A DNA stretch of 64,000 bases from Gaeumannomyces sp. JS-464 (lineage: Eukaryota > Ascomycota > Sordariomycetes > Magnaporthales > Magnaporthaceae): NCBI GenBank assembly GCA_002197995.1, contig NGZR01000002.1, forward strand, positions 1,922,001-1,986,000. The letters run 5' to 3'. The translations under genes were made by a program, and so were the position numbers. Each line of letters starts with the position of its first letter. Within the stretch, counting starts at the first letter, position 1. Under the pieces are notes generated by a model. It ran no database searches. It saw nothing but the letters and a program-made list of their open reading frames with translations, and was not told the origin of the DNA. Shown piece by piece: positions 24,437 to 33,911 of this stretch.

Positions 24437-24968
24437 ATGGACTTTATCAAGAACCTCGGCGGCGAGAACGGCGGGGAGGGCCAGCAGAGGCCACACGCGG
24501 AGCAGTCCGGCAAGCCTGCGGAGCAACAAGGTGGCGGCTTCATGGACAAGCTTGGCAGCCTTGCAGGTGGCCAGAAGGAACCGCAGCAGCAAAAGGAGGA
24601 GAGCTCGGGCGGCTTCATGGACAAGCTCAACTCCATGGCTGGTGGAGGCAAGCAGGGCGAGAAGAACGAGGATGCTCTCGACAAGGGTTTGTGCTTCCTT
24701 TTCCTAGCTCTATTATCTCGCCATCGCTCTTGGTCTTCGAACCTAGACGACGTGCGCTTCTGATCCCCTTCCTACCACGACGCCAAACACTAACGTCCGA
24801 CTCTACTCCCGAGCAGGCGTAGACTGGGTCCAGGAGCACGTCCTAGGACAAGGTCCCCAAAACAACGAGAGCGCTTTCGAGCAGGCCAAGGACGAGCAGA
24901 TCTCGGATTACATGCGCAAACAATACAAGAACACCACCGGATCCGATTTCCCAGTCCAGGACAAATAG
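24437..24968 (+). CDS. Small Gly/Gln-rich conserved fungal protein (often named DNA damage-responsive 48-like)
   Basis: Exons 24437-24686 and 24817-24968 give 133 residues. The intron is 130 bp, has a TAAC branch-like site near 24791 and ends in GAGCAG. The protein begins MDFIKNLGGENGG and carries two copies of a GGGFMDKLxSxAGG motif (residues about 34-70). It ends in a conserved acidic/polar module (DKGVDWVQEHVLG, EQAKDEQISDYMRKQY, TGSDFP). It is soluble, lacks a signal peptide and is rich in Gly, Gln and Lys, suggesting intrinsic disorder in the first half. Homologues are single, short and widespread in Pezizomycotina. Their 'DNA damage-responsive' name comes from annotation transfer and is not strong evidence of role. 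The gene looks intact. Confidence 0.8.
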
Positions 24969-26162
24969 GCCTGGGGTTGCGGCTCTTGGGGCTTGGCAAG
25001 AACTTGTTGGTGGGGATTGGGGAATGCGAACACGACGGCTGATGAATGAATGAACGAGGCATGGTTGTTCTTGCACTGCGCTAGGCTTTATGACGCCCGT
25101 ATACTGATAATCCAACGTTTCGATATTGTTTTTAATCGTACCTGTGGATGCTGAGGGACCACGGCGAGGGCGCGTTGCTGAATGGACTTGCGACGGTTGA
25201 CGCATGACACATCAATGCGACCACAGCATCACGTCGCTGGCCGCACAAAGCACCTCTTGTCGCTACGCTCTCTGCAATCTCCAATCGCATTCATCACCAG
25301 TGGCCGAGCACCTTCGGTTGCTGTCATTGATTCAAGCAATCCGGGCAGATCGACGGGAACAACAGATTTGCAATCGCCAAGGACGGCCGCGCAGATCGCG
25401 TCGGCTGGAGCTGCCTGCCTGCCACTGAACCCTAGACACAACCCGTACAAGCGAACCACACCTGACAGTCGATGCGACGTGATGGGGCCCCTGACACTGC
25501 CTCCCCGCTCGCCCGTCAGCGCTGCCCCGCTAAAGAGTTGCTTAATCCCGTTTAGCACCGAACCCGCGTTTCCGAGATGGTCAGTAACATTACAACCATC
25601 AAGACTCCTGCTAAGCCCAGAGCCCCGAAATATGTAGGCCACGGTAATCCGGCAGCCCATCGTTTTTTTCCCTCGCAATCCGCCACGAGCCTAAGGCCCA
25701 CGATCCGCTTGAACCGCACTTCCCCATGGCTAGCGGGCAAATCCGCGACGAAGCTCCTCGCACAAAAGCGCTCGCATTGGTCCAATCATGGGCTCCCAGT
25801 GGGGGGCTGCAGCTATTTTGAAACGCGACACGAAATGGCGAGAGCCAGATGCGGCGAGTGATGCGGACCCAGCGGACCGGGGATGCTGGCCGCGCCCTTG
25901 AAACACCCCTGGCTGCGGGTCGTCAGCGTCTGGCCCAAAAGGAGCCGCATCGCCCGCCGAGAAAAACATCCATCTTTTGAAGCTTCTTTCGACCACTGCG
26001 TTCCATTCCTTCTCTGTCTCTCCATCACCAACAACTCTTTCCCTTCTCTCGGCAGGCCGCACTCTTTGATTTTTTTTCTCTGGGCTTTGATCAGTCCGTA
26101 ATTCTTCCCGCAACTCTCGTTGTCCTTCTTTTTGCGTTTCGATCATATTCACACCGCCGAAA
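24969..26162. other. Intergenic region, promoter side of the UstYa-like gene
   Basis: About 1.2 kb without a supported gene. Overlapping open frames at 25180-25860 on both strands show no domains. Pyrimidine-rich leader sequence (26010-26130) precedes the next start codon, as is common upstream of fungal genes. Confidence 0.5.
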
Positions 26163-27235
26163 ATGATGGAGCCAACACGGCACAACGACTACGCCAACGT
26201 CAGGCACCATGACGACCATGACGAGTCGAGCACCGAGGTGGAGGAATCGCTGATGGGCGACGAGAAGTCGTACCAGAAGGACGCCATGTTCCAGAGGAGG
26301 CCCAAGTCTCTGCGGGAGAAGCTGCTAGCGCCCTTCAGGTCCGGCAGGTGGCTGATCGACACCGCCCTGCTGCTCGTAATAATCGGCCTGCTGGTCAAGG
26401 AGCAGTACAAGGAGCGGAGGCTAAACCCTTGGCAGATCGGTGGCGACATGACCGGCGTCGCTCCCGAGATCCCCATGAAGATCACCACCTTCAAGATGGA
26501 CCAGTCGTTCGCTCCCAACGACACGTCCAAGTTCTTCACCCCCGAGGTGATGGAGAAGTGGAACAACCTCATGCCGAGTACGTCTGCCATATGGTTTCGC
26601 GAAGTTTTGAGCTAGCTGGCTGACACTCTTCTGCTTCGATGAACAGTCGGCATGGGCTTCCAGTGGGTCAACGACACTGACAAGTACCACGACCTGCCTA
26701 CCCCCATCATCTGGCCCGAGAAGACCGTTTTCACGACCTCGGTTACTCACCAGCTGCACTGCCTGGTATGTGGACCCGTTGTCTTTCTCTGGTGTCCCAT
26801 TTCTGTTGTACTGACGAGCTTTGTCAATCAGTTCACGCTCACGCAGATCTACTCTGCATACCACTCCGGTCACGAGCTGCCGCAGGACAGCCACTGGCAC
26901 GCGCTGCACTGTTAGTCTCACCCTCTCCCCGTCTGATCGTACTCGATACTAAAACCATGTCCCCTTCCAGGCTTCGACTACATGCGCCAGGCTGTCATGT
27001 GCTCGGCAGACATGGCTCTCGAGGGTCTCGAGACCACCTTCCCCGATCACAACGGCGGCTCCGATGGCTGGGATTCCAAGCATGGTTAGTAGCAACATCA
27101 CCATCAACCCGGCATTCTCTGACGTATTTGCACTAACATCAGCGCTCCCGCGCCATTCTAGTCTGCAAGGACTGGAGTCAGGTCACGTCCTACCTTGAGC
27201 GCGTGCGGGCGTACGATGACCGCCAGATTTATTAG
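26163..27235 (+). CDS. UstYa-like (DUF3328) oxidase, membrane-anchored
   Basis: Five exons (26163-26577, 26647-26765, 26832-26910, 26971-27084, 27162-27235) join in phase to 266 residues. After a polar cytosolic N-terminus comes one membrane helix (LIDTALLLVIIGLLV, residues about 62-77). The lumenal domain has both hallmark HxxHC motifs: HQLHC at the end of exon 2 and HALHC across the exon 3/4 junction, followed by FDYMRQAVMC. This is the signature of the UstYa/UstYb family, which oxidise or cyclise peptides in fungal RiPP pathways and act in other metabolite clusters. It converges with a P450 gene 246 bp away, suggesting a shared pathway. No ustiloxin-type precursor with Kex2-spaced repeats is visible in the window. 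The gene is intact. Confidence 0.88.
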
Positions 27236-27481
27236 AACGACCACCTCCCTCCGTAGCTACCCTAATTGCAACCGCGTGGTCGCTATAGCCGAGCTTGTGG
27301 TGTCGCCGGCTCATGCCATGTTACAAAGAAATCTAGACCATCCTCCATTTTGCCGACATCACTTGAATAATGCTCCGAACAGTGCTCCTTGCCTCCCCCT
27401 TTGTTCCCAGTCGAGACTCATGGCTAGCACCGCTGCTGTTTGACCCATGGCCAAGCACAATGAGCAGCCCTTCATGGACAC

Positions 27482-28893
27482 CTACTGCACGAGAATCAAC
27501 CAATCATCCATGTCCGCCCTGCCCGTGGGCAGCGGCGCCGTCTTGTCGGCGTCCAGCGCGCCGTCGCCGCCAAACAGCACCCGCAGCTTCCCCGGCGGCG
27601 GCAGCGCCTCGGCCAGCGCCACGACCAGCAACGTCACCAGGCGCTCGCCGAAGCCGCTGTGCGCGGGGCACTGGTGCTTTGGCAAGCCAAACGGCAAGTA
27701 CGCCTCCTTCTGCATCTCCGTCAGCTGATCGAAGCGCTCAGGCCGGAACTCCAACGCGTCCGCGCCCCAGATCTCGGGATGGCGGTGGCACAGCTCCACG
27801 TCGGCGGACACCCGACCCGCGCTGGTGGCGTCGTCGCCGGGCTGGGAGGCGGCGCGGTAGATGCGCTTGGTGGAAGGGTAGAGGCGGAGGCCCTCCTGAA
27901 AGTCGGGAGATTGTGGTGGTTAGGAGGCGCTACCCTGGCCTAAAAGGGGTCGAAGAATGGGATGGGACAGCAAACATACCTTGGCGACCCTGAGCGCACC
28001 CTGCTCCTCGGGTGCACCCAGACAATCAGGGACTGTGGATGTCATCTTCGAGACGCGCTCGTGATCCGGTGACCGATGGTAGGCGTGGATGTAGGTCAGG
28101 AGAACTACCCGCCAGAGAGTCCTATCGAAGAGGGAGAGGATGTCAGTCAACGATGATGCTGTCCCAGGTGAAGGAGGGAGGGATATACGGCCACTCACTC
28201 GTATCCTGGCAGGATGACGCCCAAGGCCTCCTCGGCAGTTGCGAGGCGTGAATCCTCCCCGGGGAAGATGCTCGGCAGCGCCACGCGCCCCAGCACCTCG
28301 CGCAGGCGCTCCGAATCGGGCTCGGCGGCCGGGTCCTTGGACTCAACCCACAACCGATTGATGTCTGCAGTGACGACCTGCACGTCCTCGTCGCTCAGGT
28401 GCATGGTCGCGCGGCAGCCAAACAGGGCTTGCAGTGCGCCGCGGAAACAGACATGCTGCACCAGCGGAGCGAGCCTGATGGGGAACCAGGAGTCTTTGTC
28501 TTTGCCGCTGCTCCGCCAGGACGGCGTGTGGTGCGTGACGATGTCCCTGATGTTCGCGGCGCAGTGCGAGTACAGCACCTGCCAGCCGTCCGTCTTCGAG
28601 ACAAGGCGGCGAGTGGCGCTGACGAAGCGGCGGTGGTGGCTAATGTTGTAGGTGGTGAGGGAATTGTGAATCCCGAAGGCCCGGACCAGGCGCTGGTTGT
28701 CGTTCGACCGGAGTGCAAGACGCTCCTCCATGTCGAGCGACTCGCCGAAAAAGGAGAAGTCAACCACGGCGCGAGAGTGACGGACCAGCGCTGCCACTTC
28801 GTCTGTCGACTTGGGCCGCCGGAGCAGAGCGCCATGAATACAGAGAGCTAGAGTGATGATGACGGTGGCGCAGAGCAGGACCTGGTGCTCCAT
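27482..28893 (-). CDS. Cytochrome P450 monooxygenase, short
   Basis: Exons 28893-28199, 28121-27980 and 27895-27482 give 416 residues; introns are GTGAGT..GATAG and GTATGT..TTTCAG. An N-terminal hydrophobic anchor (VLLCATVIITLALCI) fits ER attachment. The I-helix region reads LPGYETLWRVVLL, the K-helix ExxR is EGLRLYPSTKR, and the meander is FRPERFD. The haem loop LPFGLPKHQCPA keeps the Cys but lacks the usual second Gly and the canonical Arg. About 80-100 residues are missing relative to a usual ~500-aa P450, mainly at the N-terminus before the DFSFFGESL region. A missed 5' exon is possible, or the family may be short. The subfamily and substrate are not assignable. It is tail-to-tail with the UstYa-like gene, which favours a joint tailoring role. 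Confidence 0.82.
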
Positions 28894-30247
28894 GGCTGTA
28901 GTGTCTTCTGACAGCTCGGGGTCAGGGGATTTCTTCGCTGAGTTTGGCGGTGGCTGGACAGGTTCGGGTGTACGAATCTCAAGTGGAATAGGAGGGAGAA
29001 CGTGAGGATCTTGTTTTTTTGGCGGATCCTGAGGGGATATTCCCATTCCTGCTGCTTCCCCTCGACCTTTATATGGACGCCGGCCACTCCAACCCCTCCA
29101 TGGAGTTCCATGGGCCTCGCAAAATAAGTCCTCTTCAAACAAAGGACGCAGCCAGCAAGAGATCCCTGGCAAGATGGGTGACCGACTACCCATTGGGGTC
29201 AACATCAAACGGGGAGCATGCATCAAAGGGCACAGACGCTGTCGGCTTCCGTCTCCTGAAAGGAGATGCCATCTTTATGGACTGGAAAAACGCGTTTGTT
29301 TGCAGGAGTCGCCCGTGATCCTTGCTGCTGTGGCCCTGCCCAGCAGCCTCCAGGGCGTCAGGCTGCCATGGATCACGATAGACAATGGAACCGGGACAAA
29401 GGGCGTTCCAAAAAGCAAATTGGAGCTCAGCTCTATAACGCTGGGCAGTTTTGTGGGAAGGGCGATAAAAAACGAGGAAGCCCAGAAAACCCAGCTTTTG
29501 GCGATTCCCTATGCGCCCCCTGCCTTTAGACGCCCATTGCCCATCTGTGATGGAGGGGCTCCGCAGACGGAAGGACGGAAAGATGCTGCAAGTTCCCACG
29601 GCCGGTACTTGCCCGGAGTAAACGTCGCATGGAAGCACTTCCAGAAGAAGGGTTCTTTTTTTTTTTTTTTTGCCCAGGGTGCGAGAAAAAGAAAGAGAAA
29701 GAAGAAAGAAGACAAAAAATAGAAGAAAAAAAAAAAGAAAAAGGAGGTGGGAGCGGAGATCGGCAGGGGGGAAACTTGGCGTTTGTGTTGGTTACATGTG
29801 CTCGCCCATTCATTCACCCATCGACCCTGTGCGTTCTTCAACCTACCGCCAGCCCTGCGCATTTGAGGTCGCCTCCAGGCAGGCAGTGGAGCACATAGCG
29901 CATTGATATCACGAGGTTCCAGCACATCGTTCAGTGGGGTCCCCAGTACCCAGCACCAGGCTATTTAGCCGGTGGGGCACGAAACCAACAGTGGAGACAT
30001 CGATGGGTGTTGTGCGTCCAACAACAAGACTTGGACCCATGTCATCGATGGGATTAGGCCCGCCAATTTTATGTACGGGGCTTGTAAGACGCCAACAGAG
30101 CACCCGGCGCTGACGCCTTTGCAGCGGCCGACCAAGGGGCATAAATATGCGCGCTACAGCCCACCGTCGCAATCCCAAGCGTGCCCGAGTCGCTTCCCAC
30201 GCCGCCCAGCCAGCACCCCAACTTATATCCCACCCGATTCACCCATC
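28894..30247. other. Intergenic region with poly-T and purine tracts
   Basis: About 1.35 kb without a supported gene. A poly-T run lies at about 29655-29670, followed by an A/G-rich tract at about 29685-29755. Open frames here are low-complexity artefacts. The last 100 bp are the promoter side of the next ORF, with an ACCC..ATC-ATG-T start context. Confidence 0.5.
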
Positions 30248-30994
30248 ATGTCAGCGCCAGACTCGCCGCGTACGCCGCCCGGGGCGGTGCGGTGGTACGA
30301 GGGCATGGAGCTCGTCGAGAATCAGGTCATTTGGGTCCCGCCCGGCGTCGCCGGGCCGCCCATCTACGGCCACAGCCACCCGCCTTTCAACAACCTCTCG
30401 CCGGCAGGCTGCCGGCTTTACTGGACACTGCAAGGCCCCCTGGCCTCGTCGGCCATCTCGGTCATGCCCGAGGACCTGAACCCGGACGCGCAGTACGAGT
30501 CCTACTATCGCGGGCAGACGCCGGCTGACGGCGGCGCGGGGACGCTCTGGCACCCCATCTCCCAGGAGTCCATTACGGAGCAACCGGTGGCGTCGCTCAC
30601 GGTGACGGAGTCCCATCTGGACTACTGGCGGGACGGCTGGTACGACCTCAACATCGAGCCCCACGACGACCTATACGACGACGCGATGGAGGATTTCCCG
30701 GGCATGCCCCCCAAGTTCAACCCGGTCGTGGTGTCGGCATCCAACGGGCAGTTCGTTACCATCCACGACTACCTGTCCGCTTTGCATCCGTGGTTGATGG
30801 ACCATCGAATGCTCGTCCTTCGCGCCCAATACGAGCTAGTCGACGACAATTTTGTGCCGGCCGCCGACGAAAGAATGCTTGTCTGGGTGAGTTCGCCCGA
30901 GTGTGTAATGGCTGATGTCGAAGACGTGTGGCGAGAGAGGTTGAGGTGGAACTTTGAGCGACAACAGCAGCAGCAGCAGCAGCAGCACCAGTAA
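30248..30994 (+). CDS. Hypothetical protein, 248 aa, with C-terminal polyglutamine
   Basis: Single exon starting MSAPDSPRTPPGAVRWYEG and ending in a Gln run encoded by a CAG repeat (about 30963-30988). The body is acidic and rich in Pro, Tyr and Trp (for example LTVTESHLDYWRDGWYDL). It has no signal peptide, no membrane helix and no motif I can name. The open frame extends further upstream but lacks a better start. Codon use is GC-rich and consistent through the frame, while overlapping frames on both strands look like shadows. The Gln run could vary in length between strains. Function unknown. Confidence 0.55.
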   Translation: MSAPDSPRTPPGAVRWYEGMELVENQVIWVPPGVAGPPIYGHSHPPFNNLSPAGCRLYWTLQGPLASSAISVMPEDLNPDAQYESYYRGQTPADGGAGTLWHPISQESITEQPVASLTVTESHLDYWRDGWYDLNIEPHDDLYDDAMEDFPGMPPKFNPVVVSASNGQFVTIHDYLSALHPWLMDHRMLVLRAQYELVDDNFVPAADERMLVWVSSPECVMADVEDVWRERLRWNFERQQQQQQQQHQ

Positions 30995-31165
30995 ATTACG
31001 GATCGATGAGTGCATCACGAGTAGAAACAAGGGCGTGGCACGTTCGATGGGGCTCGATGGGCCTTGCGGAGGATGTTTTGTTGGTTTATTATTTATTCCA
31101 TTGAGAGTTCAGCCCCGAGGACCCCATTCATACGCCATCATCCCCACTGTGACTTTCTATCAGCT

Positions 31166-31191
31166 CCCCCCCCCCCCCCCCCCCCCCCCCC
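31166..31191. repeat. Poly-C tract (26 bp)
   Basis: Uninterrupted run of C directly downstream of the polyglutamine ORF and immediately before the small minus-strand ORF ends. Such tracts are mutable, and their length in an assembly is unreliable. Confidence 0.9.
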
Positions 31192-31197
31192 ACACCT

Positions 31198-31404
31198 CTA
31201 CGCCGCCGCTGCGGCCGGGAAGCTTGGGTCCGTAACGAGCTTGACGATGATAACCTTGGGCTTTATCTTGGCAGCAACGTAGGCGGCTGAGCTGTTGGCC
31301 GGGTTGAACTCGTCGACAATGACGCCCAGCTGGCCGCCGCTGTTGCCGCAGGCCATGCACTTAGACAGGAGGCTGAGCGGGACGCCGTGGTCGCGGTGCT
31401 GCGA
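31198..31404 (-). CDS. Weak small ORF, about 70 aa
   Basis: A minus-strand frame from about ATG 31404 (MTSQHRDHG) to 31198 encodes a segment with a CxxC (KCMACGNSGG) and a hydrophobic patch (KPKVIIVKLVTDPSFP). A second minus-strand frame just upstream (about 31405-31505, SVEVSTTGTTANWFYQLPPA) might be an earlier exon or a shifted part of the same gene. No family is recognised, and it may be a relic. The stop lies close to the poly-C tract. Confidence 0.28.
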   Translation of the reverse strand, partial: SQHRDHGVPLSLLSKCMACGNSGGQLGVIVDEFNPANSSAAYVAAKIKPKVIIVKLVTDPSFPAAAAA

Positions 31405-31897
31405 TGTCATCCTGCGGGTACCCCTGGGGCGGCAGGGGCGCCGGGGGGAGCTGGTAGAACCAGTTTGCGGTAGTGCCTGTTGTTGAGACCTCGACACTCA
31501 TGATGACGTTTAGGGGAGAGTTTTCACTAGCCTCAACCCGATATCCACTGCATTTTAATGCATGTTCCTGCTTTCTAGTGGTACGAAGAGCAGTAGGGCA
31601 CAGCGAATCCACTTTTGACAGTATGCCATAGCGGTGCCGTAGTGGCACGTTTGTGCGACAGGGCCCGGCCAATCCTGGCCTAATCACCAACATCTATTGT
31701 TGCCCTGCTAGTGTCATGTCCTCGCGCTCCGTGGTCGATGCTTTGCTCGCTCCGCTGCACTCGAGCAAAAACAGGCATGCAAAGAGGCTAGATCCGAGGT
31801 CCCCCGAGGCCAGGGCCGTCGGTTGACATTGCTGCGTGGCTGGTGGAAAGTGATGTCGCCCTAATATCGACCAAGGCGTGGGTTGGTTGCTCAAGCG

Positions 31898-32710
31898 TCA
31901 CACCGAGTCGGCACAGTTTCCAGACTGGCATTTTCCCTTGCCGCAAAACTCAGGCCCAGTCCCACACTTGCCCTCACTCATACTACAGCAGTCACCCCAC
32001 TTGCCACCACACAGGGAGTAGCCGTGGTTATAGCCACAGTTACCATCAGTGGTGTAGACCTTGTGACCCGGGCAGAGGCCCTCGTAGCAGACCCCGATTG
32101 AACAGTCGTACTCCGTTTCGCCACATCTCCACGTTTTCGAGTTGCAGCACTGGCCCAACCCCGAGCCGATGCAGGTCGCGTTCTTGTGCTGCGGTCCACA
32201 GTTGCCATCCATGGCCCTGACCGGCTCGATGACTGTCCACGGGACGAGATGGGGAGGTCAGCACGCGAAACCTTCGAGCTTTGCTGCGCAAACGAGAGGC
32301 GGGAGGGGAAAAGTGGGAGGGAACTTGCAGCCGCGAACACAGTATTCGGTGGCAGGCTTGATGCCCTCGCAGTTGGGGGCGAGCCCGGGGTTCAACTCCC
32401 AGAATTTGTCAAGGGTGATATCGTGGCCCGTAGCCAGATCGTTGCAAGTCCAGTAACCCACATGGCTGGTCGTTTGGTCCCAGAAGCGGCAGTTGACGTC
32501 GCCCGGCTTGATATCGACTGCTGGGCGCAACTCCCTATCGGGCTCCATCAATAGCAACGCGGACGCGGCCCCGTCGAAGTCTGGATCGTCGTCCCATGAC
32601 CAACGGTGCGGCTGGCACCCGGGCTTGACCTCCTCGTCTAGGTCGTCATCCTGGGCCCGGCAGAGGCCCGCGAGGGCGAGGGTGAGCCCAAGAGAGAGTG
32701 GGATTCTCAT
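31898..32710 (-). CDS. Secreted LysM plus double CBM18 chitin-binding protein
   Basis: Exons 32710-32325 and 32216-31898 give 234 residues. The start at 32710 is supported by a clean signal peptide (MRIPLSLGLTLALAGLCRA). An acidic spacer is followed by one LysM domain (residues about 68-128) with DVNCRFWDQTT, ITLDKFWELNPGL and YCVRGC. Two hevein-type CBM18 modules follow in exon 2, each opening with DGNCG and carrying the GQCCN or GDCCS core and paired Cys. LysM and CBM18 both bind chitin oligomers. Secreted LysM/CBM18 proteins of fungi mask chitin from host or competitor receptors, or shield the wall. It is intact and lies about 250 bp from the RIP-altered repeat block, the sort of place where effector-like genes are often found. 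Confidence 0.88.
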
Positions 32711-32954
32711 CTTTGCAGGAGAAGGGGATAATGCAAAAAGAGATGACTGGGGATCCGGTTGCAGAAGGGGGCGGCGAGTCGGTAAGGGTGAAAAGGGAGG
32801 AAAGATTGATGCGCTGGTGCCTTCGGAAAGCACTCGAGCGGCGCTGACACATGTACTCGTTTTTCTGATCGTAAGTCGATGCACCCCCTATCCGCCCGCC
32901 ATTGCACTTTTTCCAGCTTTCTCACCACCATTGTGTTTTTTTTTGTTTTTTTCA

Positions 32955-33190
32955 TATCTCGACCAAAACATATCCGTTTTTCGTATTTTTTTATTGCATT
33001 TTAAACTTTAACGATAAAAATAATGTATACTAATAAAAATATTAACTGTACGTTTAATTTACAGCGTTAAAATTACTACATTAAAAAGGTTATTAAATGG
33101 TAAAAAAATGTTTTATTTTATTTTAAAAAACAAATTTTACAATATAAAATTTACTTTTATAGTTTACGTATACGAATAAAAATTTACTTA
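32955..33190. repeat. AT-rich flank with a possible outer terminal inverted repeat (left half)
   Basis: Starting near 32966 the sequence CCGTTTTTCGTAT, then TTATTGCATTTT, reappears as its reverse complement at about 55538-55583, with perhaps 75% identity over 45 bp by eye. The two flanks of the pogo element at 33191-55365 would then be halves of one older, small (about 0.45-0.6 kb), non-coding inverted-repeat element. The region is very AT-rich, so chance similarity is possible. Confidence 0.35.
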
Positions 33191-33629
33191 AAGTGGTTTA
33201 CAAGTAAGTGGCGCACATAAGCGAGTGGCGCGTTTTCCATCGCGACTCGCGTTTCCCATTTCCAACCTTAATTCCTTAACAACCACAAATGGCGTCGACA
33301 TTTAACGAAGCTAAAATTGTTTTCGCCATACGGCTAAATAAATTTAATCCAACGTTAAATGTGCGTTTGGCAGCTAAAATTTACGACGTTTTTAAAACCA
33401 CGCTGCGTTGCCAACGCGCTGGCTAATTTGCTCGACGCGATAGCATGCCTAAATTACGGAAATTAACAGAATTCGAAAAGGAAGCGTTTGTTAAATACAT
33501 ATTCGAGCTGGATTTTTACGCATTCCCTCCCCGGCTTTTTAATGTTAAAAATATAGCCAACTAATTGCTCGCCGAACGCGACGCGGGCGCCGTTAGTAAA
33601 AACTGGGTCGCGAATTTCGTTAAACGCCG

Positions 33630-33911
33630 TGTAAGGAGGCTCGCCGCGATAGTGGCGGGCCACCGCCACAGTAAGGAGCCTTAACCCTGTTTACGGGCCC
33701 GAGCCACGTGAAGGCCTAAAGCACCCAAGCACGTGACAAGGGGCCCAAAGGGGCCACGCTACTTAAGCAGCTTGTAAAAGGCAATTCCCAAATTGCCGGA
33801 ATAAGCTAAAATTGTCGTATTTACCTTATAGCAATATAGGCTTTTAACCTTTAATCACCGTTTACGATTATCGTAATTACCTCGTATAAGCCTTCGGCTT
33901 ACCTCGTAATA
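33630..33911 (+). repeat. 5' LTR of gypsy A
   Basis: 282 bp, starting TGTAAGGAGGCTCG and ending TCGTAATA, where the partner ends CCGTAACA. The C-to-T change in the terminal CA is itself RIP-like. The 5-bp duplication CGCCG precedes it. Confidence 0.9.

Noticed and set aside
25182..25785. Overlapping ORFs on both strands upstream of the UstYa-like gene
   Set aside because: No start context, domain or consistent splicing; looks like intergenic DNA.
29629..29906. Lys/Glu/Arg-rich small ORFs
   Set aside because: Produced by the poly-T and A/G-rich tracts.
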